The position numbers and the translations under genes are program-made. A stretch of DNA of 64,000 nt from Tropicibacter alexandrii (lineage in GTDB: Bacteria; Pseudomonadota; Alphaproteobacteria; Rhodobacterales; Rhodobacteraceae): assembly GCF_003667315.2 (NCBI RefSeq), contig NZ_RCTZ02000006.1:185114-249113 (forward strand), read 5' to 3'. Under the pieces are notes generated by a model. The model ran no database searches, was not told the DNA's origin, and saw only the letters and a program-made list of their open reading frames with translations. Shown piece by piece: positions 28,376 to 35,727 of this stretch; the stretch's first letter is position 1; each line of letters starts with the position of its first letter.

Positions 28376-28413
28376 TGCAACCGTAATTTAATGTACGCAT
28401 TTGGAGATGACCC

Positions 28414-28821
28414 ATGACCCATGACGACCGTCAGGCCCTTGCAGCCCTGGCCACGCTGATCCTGCTGCAACTCATCATGCTTTCGGCGCTTTATGCCGGC
28501 ATCCGGCCGCATCCGCCGATTGCGACCCCGCTCTTCGGGATCGCGCCGTTTCTTGGCGCCTCGGTCTGTGTCGCGGTGTCGGCGATGATCGTGCAGCCGC
28601 TTGCAACCCCCGTCGGGCGCGGACTAAGCGTGCTGGCGGCGCTGTTGGCGCTGGTGTCGTTCGGGCCGCAAAAATACTTCGATGCGCAGTTCACCCTGAT
28701 CTGGCCCGCCGTGATCCTTGGCCAGGTCGCGGTGCTCGTGATCTGCGTTCGCGTCCTGAAGGCAGCCCGCCACGCGGGCGACACGGGCCACATCGCGGCC
28801 ACGTCTTCGGGGCAAGCCTGA
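28414..28821 (+). CDS. Small integral membrane protein, first gene of the TetR-controlled operon
   Basis: A 135-residue protein with four likely helices (LATLILLQLIMLSALYAGI; IAPFLGASVCVAVSAMIV; GLSVLAALLALVSFGP; LIWPAVILGQVAVLVICVRVL). No family is recognised. GGAGATGACCC precedes ATG 28414. Its stop overlaps the next start by one base (TGATG-type arrangement), so translation is coupled. It is adjacent to the operator and therefore the most directly controlled gene. Confidence 0.75.
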   Translation: MTHDDRQALAALATLILLQLIMLSALYAGIRPHPPIATPLFGIAPFLGASVCVAVSAMIVQPLATPVGRGLSVLAALLALVSFGPQKYFDAQFTLIWPAVILGQVAVLVICVRVLKAARHAGDTGHIAATSSGQA

Positions 28822-29324
28822 TGGCCCGCCTTCTCATGCCGATGTCGATGCTTTCGCTGCTGAGCATCGGCGCGATTTTCGGCTTCTTCTATGCATGGGT
28901 CTGTTCGACCATGTGGGGCCTCGACGCAACCGACCCCCGTGTTGCCATCAAAGCGATGCAAGCGATGAACGCGTCGGTCCGCAACCCGGTCTTTTTCCCG
29001 GCCTTCTTCCTGACGCCAGTCATTCTTGGTCTGACCGCATTCATCGCGGCGCGTCAAAACTGCCGGAGGTCAGCGGCGTTGTTTGCGGCCAGTGCGGTGG
29101 TCTATTTCACCGGCGCGCTGCTGGTCACCGCATTGGTCAACGTGCCGATGAACGATGCCCTTGCGCAGGTGATCGTGCCAACGGACGAGAGCTTGGCCGC
29201 CGAGACATGGCACGGCTATTCCGCGCCATGGCAATTCTGGAATACGCTCAGAACCCTCGTCAGCGGGCTGGCCCTGCTTTTGACCGGCCTTGCCATCTAT
29301 TCTTTGCACCCGGAGGCGTCGTGA
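28821..29324 (+). CDS. DUF1772 (anthrone-oxygenase-like) membrane protein
   Basis: A 167-residue protein with four helices. The family pattern of DUF1772 is visible: an early GFFYAWVCSTMWGL helix, AIKAMQAMNASVRNPVFFPAFF, then VPMNDAL and a tryptophan-rich YSAPWQFWNTLRTLVSGLALLL. Members include fungal anthrone oxygenases, but most bacterial ones have no known reaction. It is coupled to the genes on both sides by one-base stop/start overlaps. Confidence 0.78.
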   Translation: MARLLMPMSMLSLLSIGAIFGFFYAWVCSTMWGLDATDPRVAIKAMQAMNASVRNPVFFPAFFLTPVILGLTAFIAARQNCRRSAALFAASAVVYFTGALLVTALVNVPMNDALAQVIVPTDESLAAETWHGYSAPWQFWNTLRTLVSGLALLLTGLAIYSLHPEAS

Positions 29325-29965
29325 TGGAAGTGCACCTTCTGACATTCGCCCTTTTGGCGCTGGTCGTGGTGATGACGCCCGGACCGACGGTTCTGTTGGC
29401 CTTGTCCAACGGGTCCCGGTTCGGCCTTGGGGCGGCAGGCTACGGCATCGCAGGCGCGGCGCTGTCCGACGGCGTTTTGATCGCGGCGGCCGGTCTGGGG
29501 TTGGGCGCGATTCTGACCACATCCGCCGTTCTGTTCAACATCGTGAAATGGGTTGGTGTCGCGTATCTGGTGTGGCTTGGCCTTCAGATGGTGCGGTCCT
29601 CGGGTGTGTCGGAGGCGGTCCCCGCGCACCCAACCGGGCAAAGCCCGCGTGCATCCCGGTCCAAGCGGGCCTTGTTCCGCAAGAGCTTTCTCGTCGCGGT
29701 CACCAATCCTAAGGGCTACCTGTTCTTCACTGCATTCCTGCCGCAGTTCCTCGTCCCGTCCGAACCGCTGCTCATGCAATACGTCTTGCTCGCCCTCGTC
29801 TTCATTGCCGTCGACGTGGCGGTGATGGCCGCCTATGCCGGGCTGGGGGCAAGGGCCATTCGGTTTCTGAACGCCCGTGGCGCGCTTTGGATCGACCGGA
29901 CCTGTGGCGGATTGCTCATCACCCTCGGCGGCGCTTTGGCACTCATCCGGCGCAGCGATGTGTAG
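29324..29965 (+). CDS. LysE/RhtB family exporter
   Basis: A 213-residue six-helix exporter of amino acids or small metabolites. It has the LysE signature VVVMTPGPTVLLALSNGSRFGLGAAGYGIAGAALSD split across the first two helices, and VTNPKGYLFFTAFLPQFLVP in the middle. The ATG at 29324 overlaps the DUF1772 stop by one base; a GTG one codon earlier is also possible. Under a TetR repressor, an efflux role against a toxic or surplus metabolite is likely. The substrate is unknown. Confidence 0.87.
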   Translation: MEVHLLTFALLALVVVMTPGPTVLLALSNGSRFGLGAAGYGIAGAALSDGVLIAAAGLGLGAILTTSAVLFNIVKWVGVAYLVWLGLQMVRSSGVSEAVPAHPTGQSPRASRSKRALFRKSFLVAVTNPKGYLFFTAFLPQFLVPSEPLLMQYVLLALVFIAVDVAVMAAYAGLGARAIRFLNARGALWIDRTCGGLLITLGGALALIRRSDV

Positions 29966-30089
29966 CCGTCTGTTCGGCCCGCGCCCCACGGATATTCGGG
30001 CCATGTGCAGCATCCGGGTCCTCGCACTTGACGCGGGGGGACACCGATTGTCGGCGATACCGTTCCCCTGACGATGCCGGAAACGCCAA

Positions 30090-30122
30090 GGGGCCGACCT
30101 TGCGGGCCGGCCCCTGTTTATT
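30090..30122 (+). terminator. Terminator-like hairpin after the LysE gene
   Basis: GGGGCCG (30090-30096) pairs with CGGCCCC (30108-30114) around an 11-base loop and is followed by TGTTTATT. It lies between convergent units (lysE and the BMP gene) and may serve both. Confidence 0.6.
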
Positions 30123-30131
30123 CAGTCGGGA

Positions 30132-30154
30132 GGCCCCGGGGCAGGCCCGGGGCG
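30132..30154. repeat. CCCGGG-rich repeat, second copy
   Basis: GGCCCCGGGGCAGGCCCGGGGCG is a near copy of the right arm of the inverted repeat at 20418-20479. As there, it lies a few bases beyond the stop of a minus-strand gene. Confidence 0.6.
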
Positions 30155-30163
30155 GGTGTCGCC

Positions 30164-31240
30164 TTAGTTCGGCACTTCGGCGGTCAGACCTTCGACGTAG
30201 AAGTTCATGCCCAAGAGGTCGCCATCGGGCGCGGTCTCGCCCTCGGCCAGCCAGACGGAGCCGTCCTGCTTGTTGATCGGCCCGGTGAAGGGGTGGTACT
30301 CGCCCGAGGCGATCTTGTCCTTCAGTTCCAGCGCCTCGGCCTTCACGTCCTCGGGGACCGCGTCGGTGATGTCACCGATGCCGACCATGCCCGCGCCGAT
30401 GCCGTCCCACGTGTCGGTCGATTCCCAAGTGCCATCCAGAACCGCCTGCACGCGGTCGATATAGTAGGGCGCCCAGTCGTCGATGATCGACGAGACGCGC
30501 GGCATGGGCGCGTATTCCGCCATGTCCGACGCCTGACCAAAGGTGATGACGTTGCCCGCCTCTTTCGCGGCGGCCTGCGGCGCGGTGGAGTCGGTGTGCT
30601 GCAGGACCACGTCCGCGCCGTTCTCGATCAGCGCGCGGGCGGCGTCGGCCTCTTTCGCCGGGTCGAACCACGTGTACAGCCAGATGATCGAGAATTCGAC
30701 ATCCGGGTTCACCTTCTTGGCGTGGATATAGGCCGAGTTGATGCCGCGGATGACCTCGGGGATCGGCACCGATGCGATGTACCCGATCTTGTTGGTCTTG
30801 GTCATCGAGCCCGCGATATGGCCCTGAATGGCGCGGCCTTCGTAGAAGCGCGCGGAATAGGTCGACACGTTGTCGGCCCGCTTGTAGCCGGTGGCGTGCT
30901 CGAACTTCACGTTCGGGAACTTCTCGGCCACGGCCAGCGTCGGGTCCATGTAGCCGAAGGAGGTGGTAAAGATGATGTCCGCACCGGACAGCGCCATCTG
31001 GGTGATCGCGCGCTCGGCATCGGCGGATTCCGGCACGTTTTCCTGATAGATGGTCTTCACGCGGCCATCGAAATGGGCCTCCATCTTCTGGCGGGCCTGA
31101 TCGTGTTCGTAGGTCCAGCCCCCGTCACCCGGCGGTCCGATATAGATGAAGCCAGCGGTGACCTCCGGGTCCTGCGCGAAGGCGCCGGTGCCGAGGCTCA
31201 GCGCCAGAGCGGCAGAGGCGAGAAGCGTTCTTCTTTTCAT
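30164..31240 (-). CDS. BMP family ABC transporter solute-binding protein (system 2, xdh-linked)
   Basis: A 358-residue periplasmic BMP-family protein with signal peptide MKRRTLLASAALALSLGTGAFA. Family features include FIYIGPPGDGGWTYEHDQARQ (about residues 32-52), FTTSFGYMDPTLAVAEKFPNVKFEHATGY and the C-terminal FTGPINKQDG. This subtype differs from the 17825 paralogue and resembles those found beside purine catabolism genes. AGGGAG seven bases upstream fixes ATG 31240 over an upstream TTG. It is the last gene of the xdh-transporter unit. Confidence 0.9.
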   Translation of the reverse strand: MKRRTLLASAALALSLGTGAFAQDPEVTAGFIYIGPPGDGGWTYEHDQARQKMEAHFDGRVKTIYQENVPESADAERAITQMALSGADIIFTTSFGYMDPTLAVAEKFPNVKFEHATGYKRADNVSTYSARFYEGRAIQGHIAGSMTKTNKIGYIASVPIPEVIRGINSAYIHAKKVNPDVEFSIIWLYTWFDPAKEADAARALIENGADVVLQHTDSTAPQAAAKEAGNVITFGQASDMAEYAPMPRVSSIIDDWAPYYIDRVQAVLDGTWESTDTWDGIGAGMVGIGDITDAVPEDVKAEALELKDKIASGEYHPFTGPINKQDGSVWLAEGETAPDGDLLGMNFYVEGLTAEVPN

Positions 31241-31267
31241 TTTCAAACTCCCTGTTGGTTGAGTGTC

Positions 31268-32191
31268 TTAATGGGTTGCGTGGAAGGATCGTCCCAGCGA
31301 GGCAGGTGCGCCATGCACGCCGCGCGCCGAGATGATGACAAGCACGAGGATCGTGATGATATAAGGCGAGGCCGACAAGAGCGAGACCGGCACGTTCGCC
31401 CCTGCGGCTTGCAGGTTCAGCTGCAACACGGTGACGCCGCCGAAGAGGTAAGCGCCCACGGCCACGCGCCCCGCGCGCCAACTGGCAAAGACGACGATGG
31501 CCAGCGCGATCCAGCCTGCGCCGGCGGTCATGCCCTCGGTCCATTGCGGGACGCGGACGAGGGACAGGTAGGCCCCGCCCATGCCTGCGCAAGCCCCGCC
31601 AAACAGGATCGCCGCGATGCGGATCGGGATGACCTTGTAGCCCAGTGCATGCGCAGAGTCGTGGCTTTCGCCCACCGCGCGCAGGATCAGCCCGGCGCGG
31701 GTGTATTTCAGGAAGGCCCAGACCGCGACCACCAGCAGAAGCGAGACATAGACCATCGCGTCATGGCTGAACAGCATCCGGCCCACGATGGGCAGGTCCG
31801 ACAATACCGGGATGTCCAGTTTCGGCATGGGGGGGGATTTCATCCCCTCATAGGGTTTGCCAATCAGGCTCGACAAGCCCAACCCTGCCAATGTCAGGCC
31901 AAGGCCCGTGGCGACTTGGTTCGACAGCAGGAACTGTGTCAGCAGGGCAAAGACGAGCGAGAGCGCTGCGCCAGCAAAGGCCGCAGCGACAAAGCCGAAC
32001 CCCGGCGAGGTCAGGGTGACCGCCACGGCAAAGCCCACCACCGCGCCGGTGATCATCATGCCCTCGACCCCGAGGTTCAGCACCCCGGCCTTTTCCACCA
32101 CCATCTCGCCGATGGCCGCCAGCAGGATCGGCGTGGCCGAGATCATGATCGAGGCTATCAGCAGCGCGGGGTTGATCGATCCGAAATCCAT
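31268..32191 (-). CDS. Nucleoside/purine-type ABC permease, second subunit (system 2)
   Basis: A 307-residue BPD_transp_2 permease with about nine helices. The cytoplasmic motif EKAGVLNLGVEGMMITGAV (about residues 33-51) is characteristic of the smaller permease in BMP importers. VRVPQWTEGMTAGAGWIALAIV in the second half matches its function as the transmembrane path. It follows the larger permease gene by 12 bases and precedes the binding-protein gene by 27, so one operon. Confidence 0.9.
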   Translation of the reverse strand: MDFGSINPALLIASIMISATPILLAAIGEMVVEKAGVLNLGVEGMMITGAVVGFAVAVTLTSPGFGFVAAAFAGAALSLVFALLTQFLLSNQVATGLGLTLAGLGLSSLIGKPYEGMKSPPMPKLDIPVLSDLPIVGRMLFSHDAMVYVSLLLVVAVWAFLKYTRAGLILRAVGESHDSAHALGYKVIPIRIAAILFGGACAGMGGAYLSLVRVPQWTEGMTAGAGWIALAIVVFASWRAGRVAVGAYLFGGVTVLQLNLQAAGANVPVSLLSASPYIITILVLVIISARGVHGAPASLGRSFHATH

Positions 32192-32203
32192 ATCCGCTTC
32201 CCC

Positions 32204-33289
32204 TTATGCCGCCGCGCCTGCGCCGAAGCGCAGCCGGTAGTTCGTGAACACATCCGTCGCCAGCAGGAAGAACAACAGCATCCCCTGAAACAGTTGGATC
32301 GCGGCACCCGGCAAGCCCAGCATCAGCTGCGCCAGCTCGCCGCCGATATAGGTCAGCGCCATCAGCAGGCCCGCCAGCAGGATGCCCACCGGATGCAGAC
32401 GGCCCAGAAAGGCGACGATGATCGCGGTAAAGCCGTAGCCCGCGTTGAACTTGTCGGTCAGCTGGCCTGCGGGGCCGGTGACCTCGAACAACCCGGCCAT
32501 ACCCGCCAGCGCGCCCGCCAGCCCCAGACACAGAAAGACGATCCGCGCCGGGCTGACGCCTGCGAACCGGGCCGCACGAGGGGCCTCGCCCGAGAGACGG
32601 ATGTTGAAGCCCTGAATATGGCGGCTCATCAGCACATAGGCGGCGATTACCGCGATGAAGGCCGCGACGACCCCCCAATGCATGCCGGTATTGGCGACGA
32701 TCTCGGCATTGTGCACCGCGTCCCATTGCTTGAAATTGCGCGAACCGGGGAAGCCCATGCCCTCGGGGTTCCTGAGCAAACCCGTCGACATGGCGATCAA
32801 CACGTTCTGCGCCACATAGACCAGCATCAGCGACACGAGGATTTCATTGGTGCCGAACTTGGTCTTCAGCACCGCTGGGATCATCGCCCATGCCCAGCCC
32901 CCCAAGGCCCCCGCGACGATCATCAGCGGAAAGATCAGCACGTTTTCAGACGGGTAGAAGGCAAGGCCGACCCCTGCGCCGCAGACCGCGCCGATGATGT
33001 ATTGCCCCTCGGCCCCGATATTCCAGATGCCGGCCTTGAAGCCGATGGACAACCCGATGGCGATCAGGATCAGCGGCCCGGCTTTGACCAGCAGTTGCGG
33101 CCGCGAATAGGCGGCGAATTGCGGGTGAAAGAGAGGGTCCCAGAAAATCGTGCGGATCGCCTCGAACGGGTCAGCGCCCAGCACCGCGAACAGCAGCCCG
33201 CCCACGATCATCGTCAGCGCCACCGCCAGAAGCGGCGTCGTCGCCGTCCACAGCCGCGAGGGTTCGGGGCGTTTCTCAAGCCGGATCAT
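32204..33289 (-). CDS. Nucleoside/purine-type ABC permease, first subunit (system 2)
   Basis: A 361-residue inner-membrane permease with about ten helices. The diagnostic loop GFKAGIWNIGAEGQYIIGAV is near residues 83-102, and FLGRLHPVGILLAGLLMA lies towards the C-terminus, mirroring the 13572 paralogue. It begins 21 bases after the ATPase stop. Together with the adjacent genes it forms a complete BMP importer. Confidence 0.9.
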   Translation of the reverse strand: MIRLEKRPEPSRLWTATTPLLAVALTMIVGGLLFAVLGADPFEAIRTIFWDPLFHPQFAAYSRPQLLVKAGPLILIAIGLSIGFKAGIWNIGAEGQYIIGAVCGAGVGLAFYPSENVLIFPLMIVAGALGGWAWAMIPAVLKTKFGTNEILVSLMLVYVAQNVLIAMSTGLLRNPEGMGFPGSRNFKQWDAVHNAEIVANTGMHWGVVAAFIAVIAAYVLMSRHIQGFNIRLSGEAPRAARFAGVSPARIVFLCLGLAGALAGMAGLFEVTGPAGQLTDKFNAGYGFTAIIVAFLGRLHPVGILLAGLLMALTYIGGELAQLMLGLPGAAIQLFQGMLLFFLLATDVFTNYRLRFGAGAAA

Positions 33290-33310
33290 GCGCGGCCTCC
33301 TGCACTCGTC

Positions 33311-34834
33311 TCAACCGTCCACATGGGCGACCTCCATGTCATGCGCGCCGCCCATCATCAGGCCGATCTGCTCGATATCCAGCTCGGTCACCGGGCGGAT
33401 GGACGACAGGCGCCCCTCGTTCAGCGCGCCGAACCGGTCCGAGACCTCCATCAGCTCATCGAGGTCCTGAGAGATCACCAAGACCGCCGACCCCTGCGCC
33501 GCAAGGTCCAGCAGGGACTGCCGGATGAAGGCCGCCGCCGCCGCGTCGACACCCCATGTGGGCTGGTTCACCACCAGCACGTCGGGGGTCTGGACGATCT
33601 CGCGCCCGACGACGAATTTCTGCAAGTTGCCGCCCGACAGCGCCCGCGCCGCCACATGCGGCCCCGGCGTGCGCACGTCGAAGCGTTCGATGACGTCCTC
33701 GGCAAAGGCGCGGCTTTTTCCCCACGAGATAAACCCGTTCGACAGCAGCCCCATCCGGCGAGAGGCCGTCAGCACGCCGTTCTCGATCAGGCTCATATCG
33801 GGGGCGGCTGCATGGCCCAGCCGTTCCTCGGGGCCCGACAGCAAACCCGCCTCGCGGCGCGCATTCGGGCCCATGCGGCTGACATCGCTGCCTTTCAGCC
33901 TAACCATGCCCGTCTCGGACAGCCGCTCGCCCGACAGGGCCGCCAGCAATTCGTCCTGCCCGTTGCCCGCAACGCCGCCAATGCCCAGCACCTCGCCCGC
34001 GCGCAGATCGAACCCGATCTCGCGCAGCGGCGTGCCAAAGCTGCCCGGCGCCGGCTGCGACAGCCCCTTGACGGACAAAAGCACATTGCCCAGCACCTTG
34101 TTCTGCGCCTGAGGCGCGGCAAAGCTGGAGCCGACCATCATCTCGGCCATCTCCCGCGCGGTGGTCTCGCTTGGGGTGCAGGTGCCGACATTCTTGCCCA
34201 GCCGCAGGATCGTCGCGTGGTCGCACAGTGCGCGGATTTCCTCCAGCTTGTGGGAGATATACAGGATCGAGGTCCCCTCAGCCTTCAGTTTCCGCAGCGT
34301 TTCAAATAGTATATCCACCTCTTGCGGGGTCAGAACGCTGGTCGGTTCGTCCATGATCAGCAGCTTGGGGTCTTGCAGCAGGCAGCGGATGATCTCCACC
34401 CGTTGCCGCTCGCCCGCCGACAGGGTGCCCACCGTGCGCGACGGGTCCAGCGGCAGGCCGTAGGTTTCGGACACCTCGCGGATTTGCCGCGCCAGATCGC
34501 GCATGGGCGGCGGCGTCTCCATTCCCAGCGCCACGTTTTCGGCCACGTCCAGCGCATCGAACAGCGAGAAATGCTGGAACACCATCGCCACGCCGGATTG
34601 CCGCGCCTCGGAGGGTTTCGACGGTGTATAGCCCGCGCCGCGCATCGTCATCGTGCCGTTGTCGGGCTGCACCAGCCCGTAGATCATCTTGACCAAAGTC
34701 GACTTGCCCGCGCCGTTTTCGCCAAGCAGCGCGTGAATCTCGCTTTCGCCAATGTCGAACGACACGGAGTCGTTGGCCACGACGCCGGGATAGGCCTTGG
34801 TCAGCCCATTGATGCTGAGGAGGGGTGTGTCCAC
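33311..34834 (-). CDS. Double-cassette ABC transporter ATPase (system 2)
   Basis: A 507-residue tandem ABC ATPase. Cassette 1 has Walker [10 protein letters not shown] (about residue 39), signature TLSAGERQR and LIMDEPTSVL. Cassette 2 has the degenerate GVAGNGQDE and signature ALSGGNLQK, as is normal for NupA/RbsA-type proteins. The start is a GTG at 34834 (VDTPLLSINGLTKAYPG), with AGGGA upstream; the longer open frame beyond it lacks ABC character. It overlaps the 3' end of xdhC by 34 bases, tying transporter and oxidase into one unit. Confidence 0.88.
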   Translation of the reverse strand: MDTPLLSINGLTKAYPGVVANDSVSFDIGESEIHALLGENGAGKSTLVKMIYGLVQPDNGTMTMRGAGYTPSKPSEARQSGVAMVFQHFSLFDALDVAENVALGMETPPPMRDLARQIREVSETYGLPLDPSRTVGTLSAGERQRVEIIRCLLQDPKLLIMDEPTSVLTPQEVDILFETLRKLKAEGTSILYISHKLEEIRALCDHATILRLGKNVGTCTPSETTAREMAEMMVGSSFAAPQAQNKVLGNVLLSVKGLSQPAPGSFGTPLREIGFDLRAGEVLGIGGVAGNGQDELLAALSGERLSETGMVRLKGSDVSRMGPNARREAGLLSGPEERLGHAAAPDMSLIENGVLTASRRMGLLSNGFISWGKSRAFAEDVIERFDVRTPGPHVAARALSGGNLQKFVVGREIVQTPDVLVVNQPTWGVDAAAAAFIRQSLLDLAAQGSAVLVISQDLDELMEVSDRFGALNEGRLSSIRPVTELDIEQIGLMMGGAHDMEVAHVDG

Positions 34835-35727
34835 TCTCTGTCGTCCCTTTTTGCAAGCGTGAGTAGCTGGGCCGCGACCCCGATGGCAATGGCATGTGGG
34901 GCCTTGCCCAGCTGTTTTTGCCCGATTGGGCAGCAGATGCGGTTTATTTGGGCGTCGGCATGTCCCAAAGCGCGCAAGCGTTTGCGAAACCTCGCCCATT
35001 TGGTGTCCGACCCGATCAGCCCGGCGAATCCAAAGCCGTGCTCCAGCGCCGCGTGGCATAGGGCCAGGTCCAACTCATGGCTGTAGGTCAGGATCAGGTG
35101 ATGGGCGTGGTGCGGGGCCAAGGCCATGGCGCGTGCCGGTTCGGGCGTGGGCAGGGCGGTGATGCCGTCGGGGATGTCCGGAAACCGCTCCGGCCCGGTA
35201 TCGACCCAAGTGATGGCCCAATCGGGCAAGGGGCTGAGCACATCGACCAGCGCCCGGCCCACATGCCCCGCGCCCCAAATCCACAAGGCCCGCGACGGGC
35301 GCAGGACGGGCTCGATGAACCAGCCTTGCACCATCTGTGCCACCGAGGCCGCGCCTTGTGCCCGCGCCCGGTCCAGCACGCGCTGCACCGCCAGCGGGCG
35401 GTCGCCCGGCCCCCGCGCGATCACATCGCCTTCGGGCACGGTCGTGGCATCAAAAACCTCGGTCAACAGCGTCACCGCCCCGCCGCAGCATTGTCCCAGT
35501 TCCGGCCCCAGCGCGTGCCGACTGAAGCCGGTTCGCGTGAACGCTGCCTGCGCCGCCTGCCATTCCAACGCGCCGCCGCCGATGGTGCCGGATTGACCGC
35601 CCTGCCAGACCAGCATCGCCGCGCCGACCTCGCGCGGCGAAGACCCCACGACCTCGGCGATCACCACGCGCGCGACGCGGCCATGCGCGGCCACCGCCGC
35701 GCGCAATCCGTCCAGATCAAACCCCAT
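34801..35727 (-). CDS. xdhC: Xanthine dehydrogenase accessory protein XdhC
   Basis: A 308-residue XdhC, which binds and sulfurates the molybdenum cofactor and inserts it into XdhB. The N-terminal XdhC/CoxI domain has EVVGSSPREVGAAMLV and GTIGGGALEW with GPELGQCCGGAV, the conserved cysteine pair. The C-terminal Rossmann domain has LWIWGAGHVGRALVDVL (about residues 148-164) and GLIGSDTKWARFRKRL. The start [12 protein letters not shown] overlaps xdhB by 11 bases. Confidence 0.93.
   Translation of the reverse strand: MGFDLDGLRAAVAAHGRVARVVIAEVVGSSPREVGAAMLVWQGGQSGTIGGGALEWQAAQAAFTRTGFSRHALGPELGQCCGGAVTLLTEVFDATTVPEGDVIARGPGDRPLAVQRVLDRARAQGAASVAQMVQGWFIEPVLRPSRALWIWGAGHVGRALVDVLSPLPDWAITWVDTGPERFPDIPDGITALPTPEPARAMALAPHHAHHLILTYSHELDLALCHAALEHGFGFAGLIGSDTKWARFRKRLRALGHADAQINRICCPIGQKQLGKAPHAIAIGVAAQLLTLAKRDDREWTHPSSASMG

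Noticed and set aside
30074..34309. Very long open frame on the plus strand opposite the second BMP transporter
   Set aside because: Its translation is low-complexity, rich in His, Gln, Arg and Asp, and it is antisense to four well-supported transporter genes. This is a GC-content artefact.
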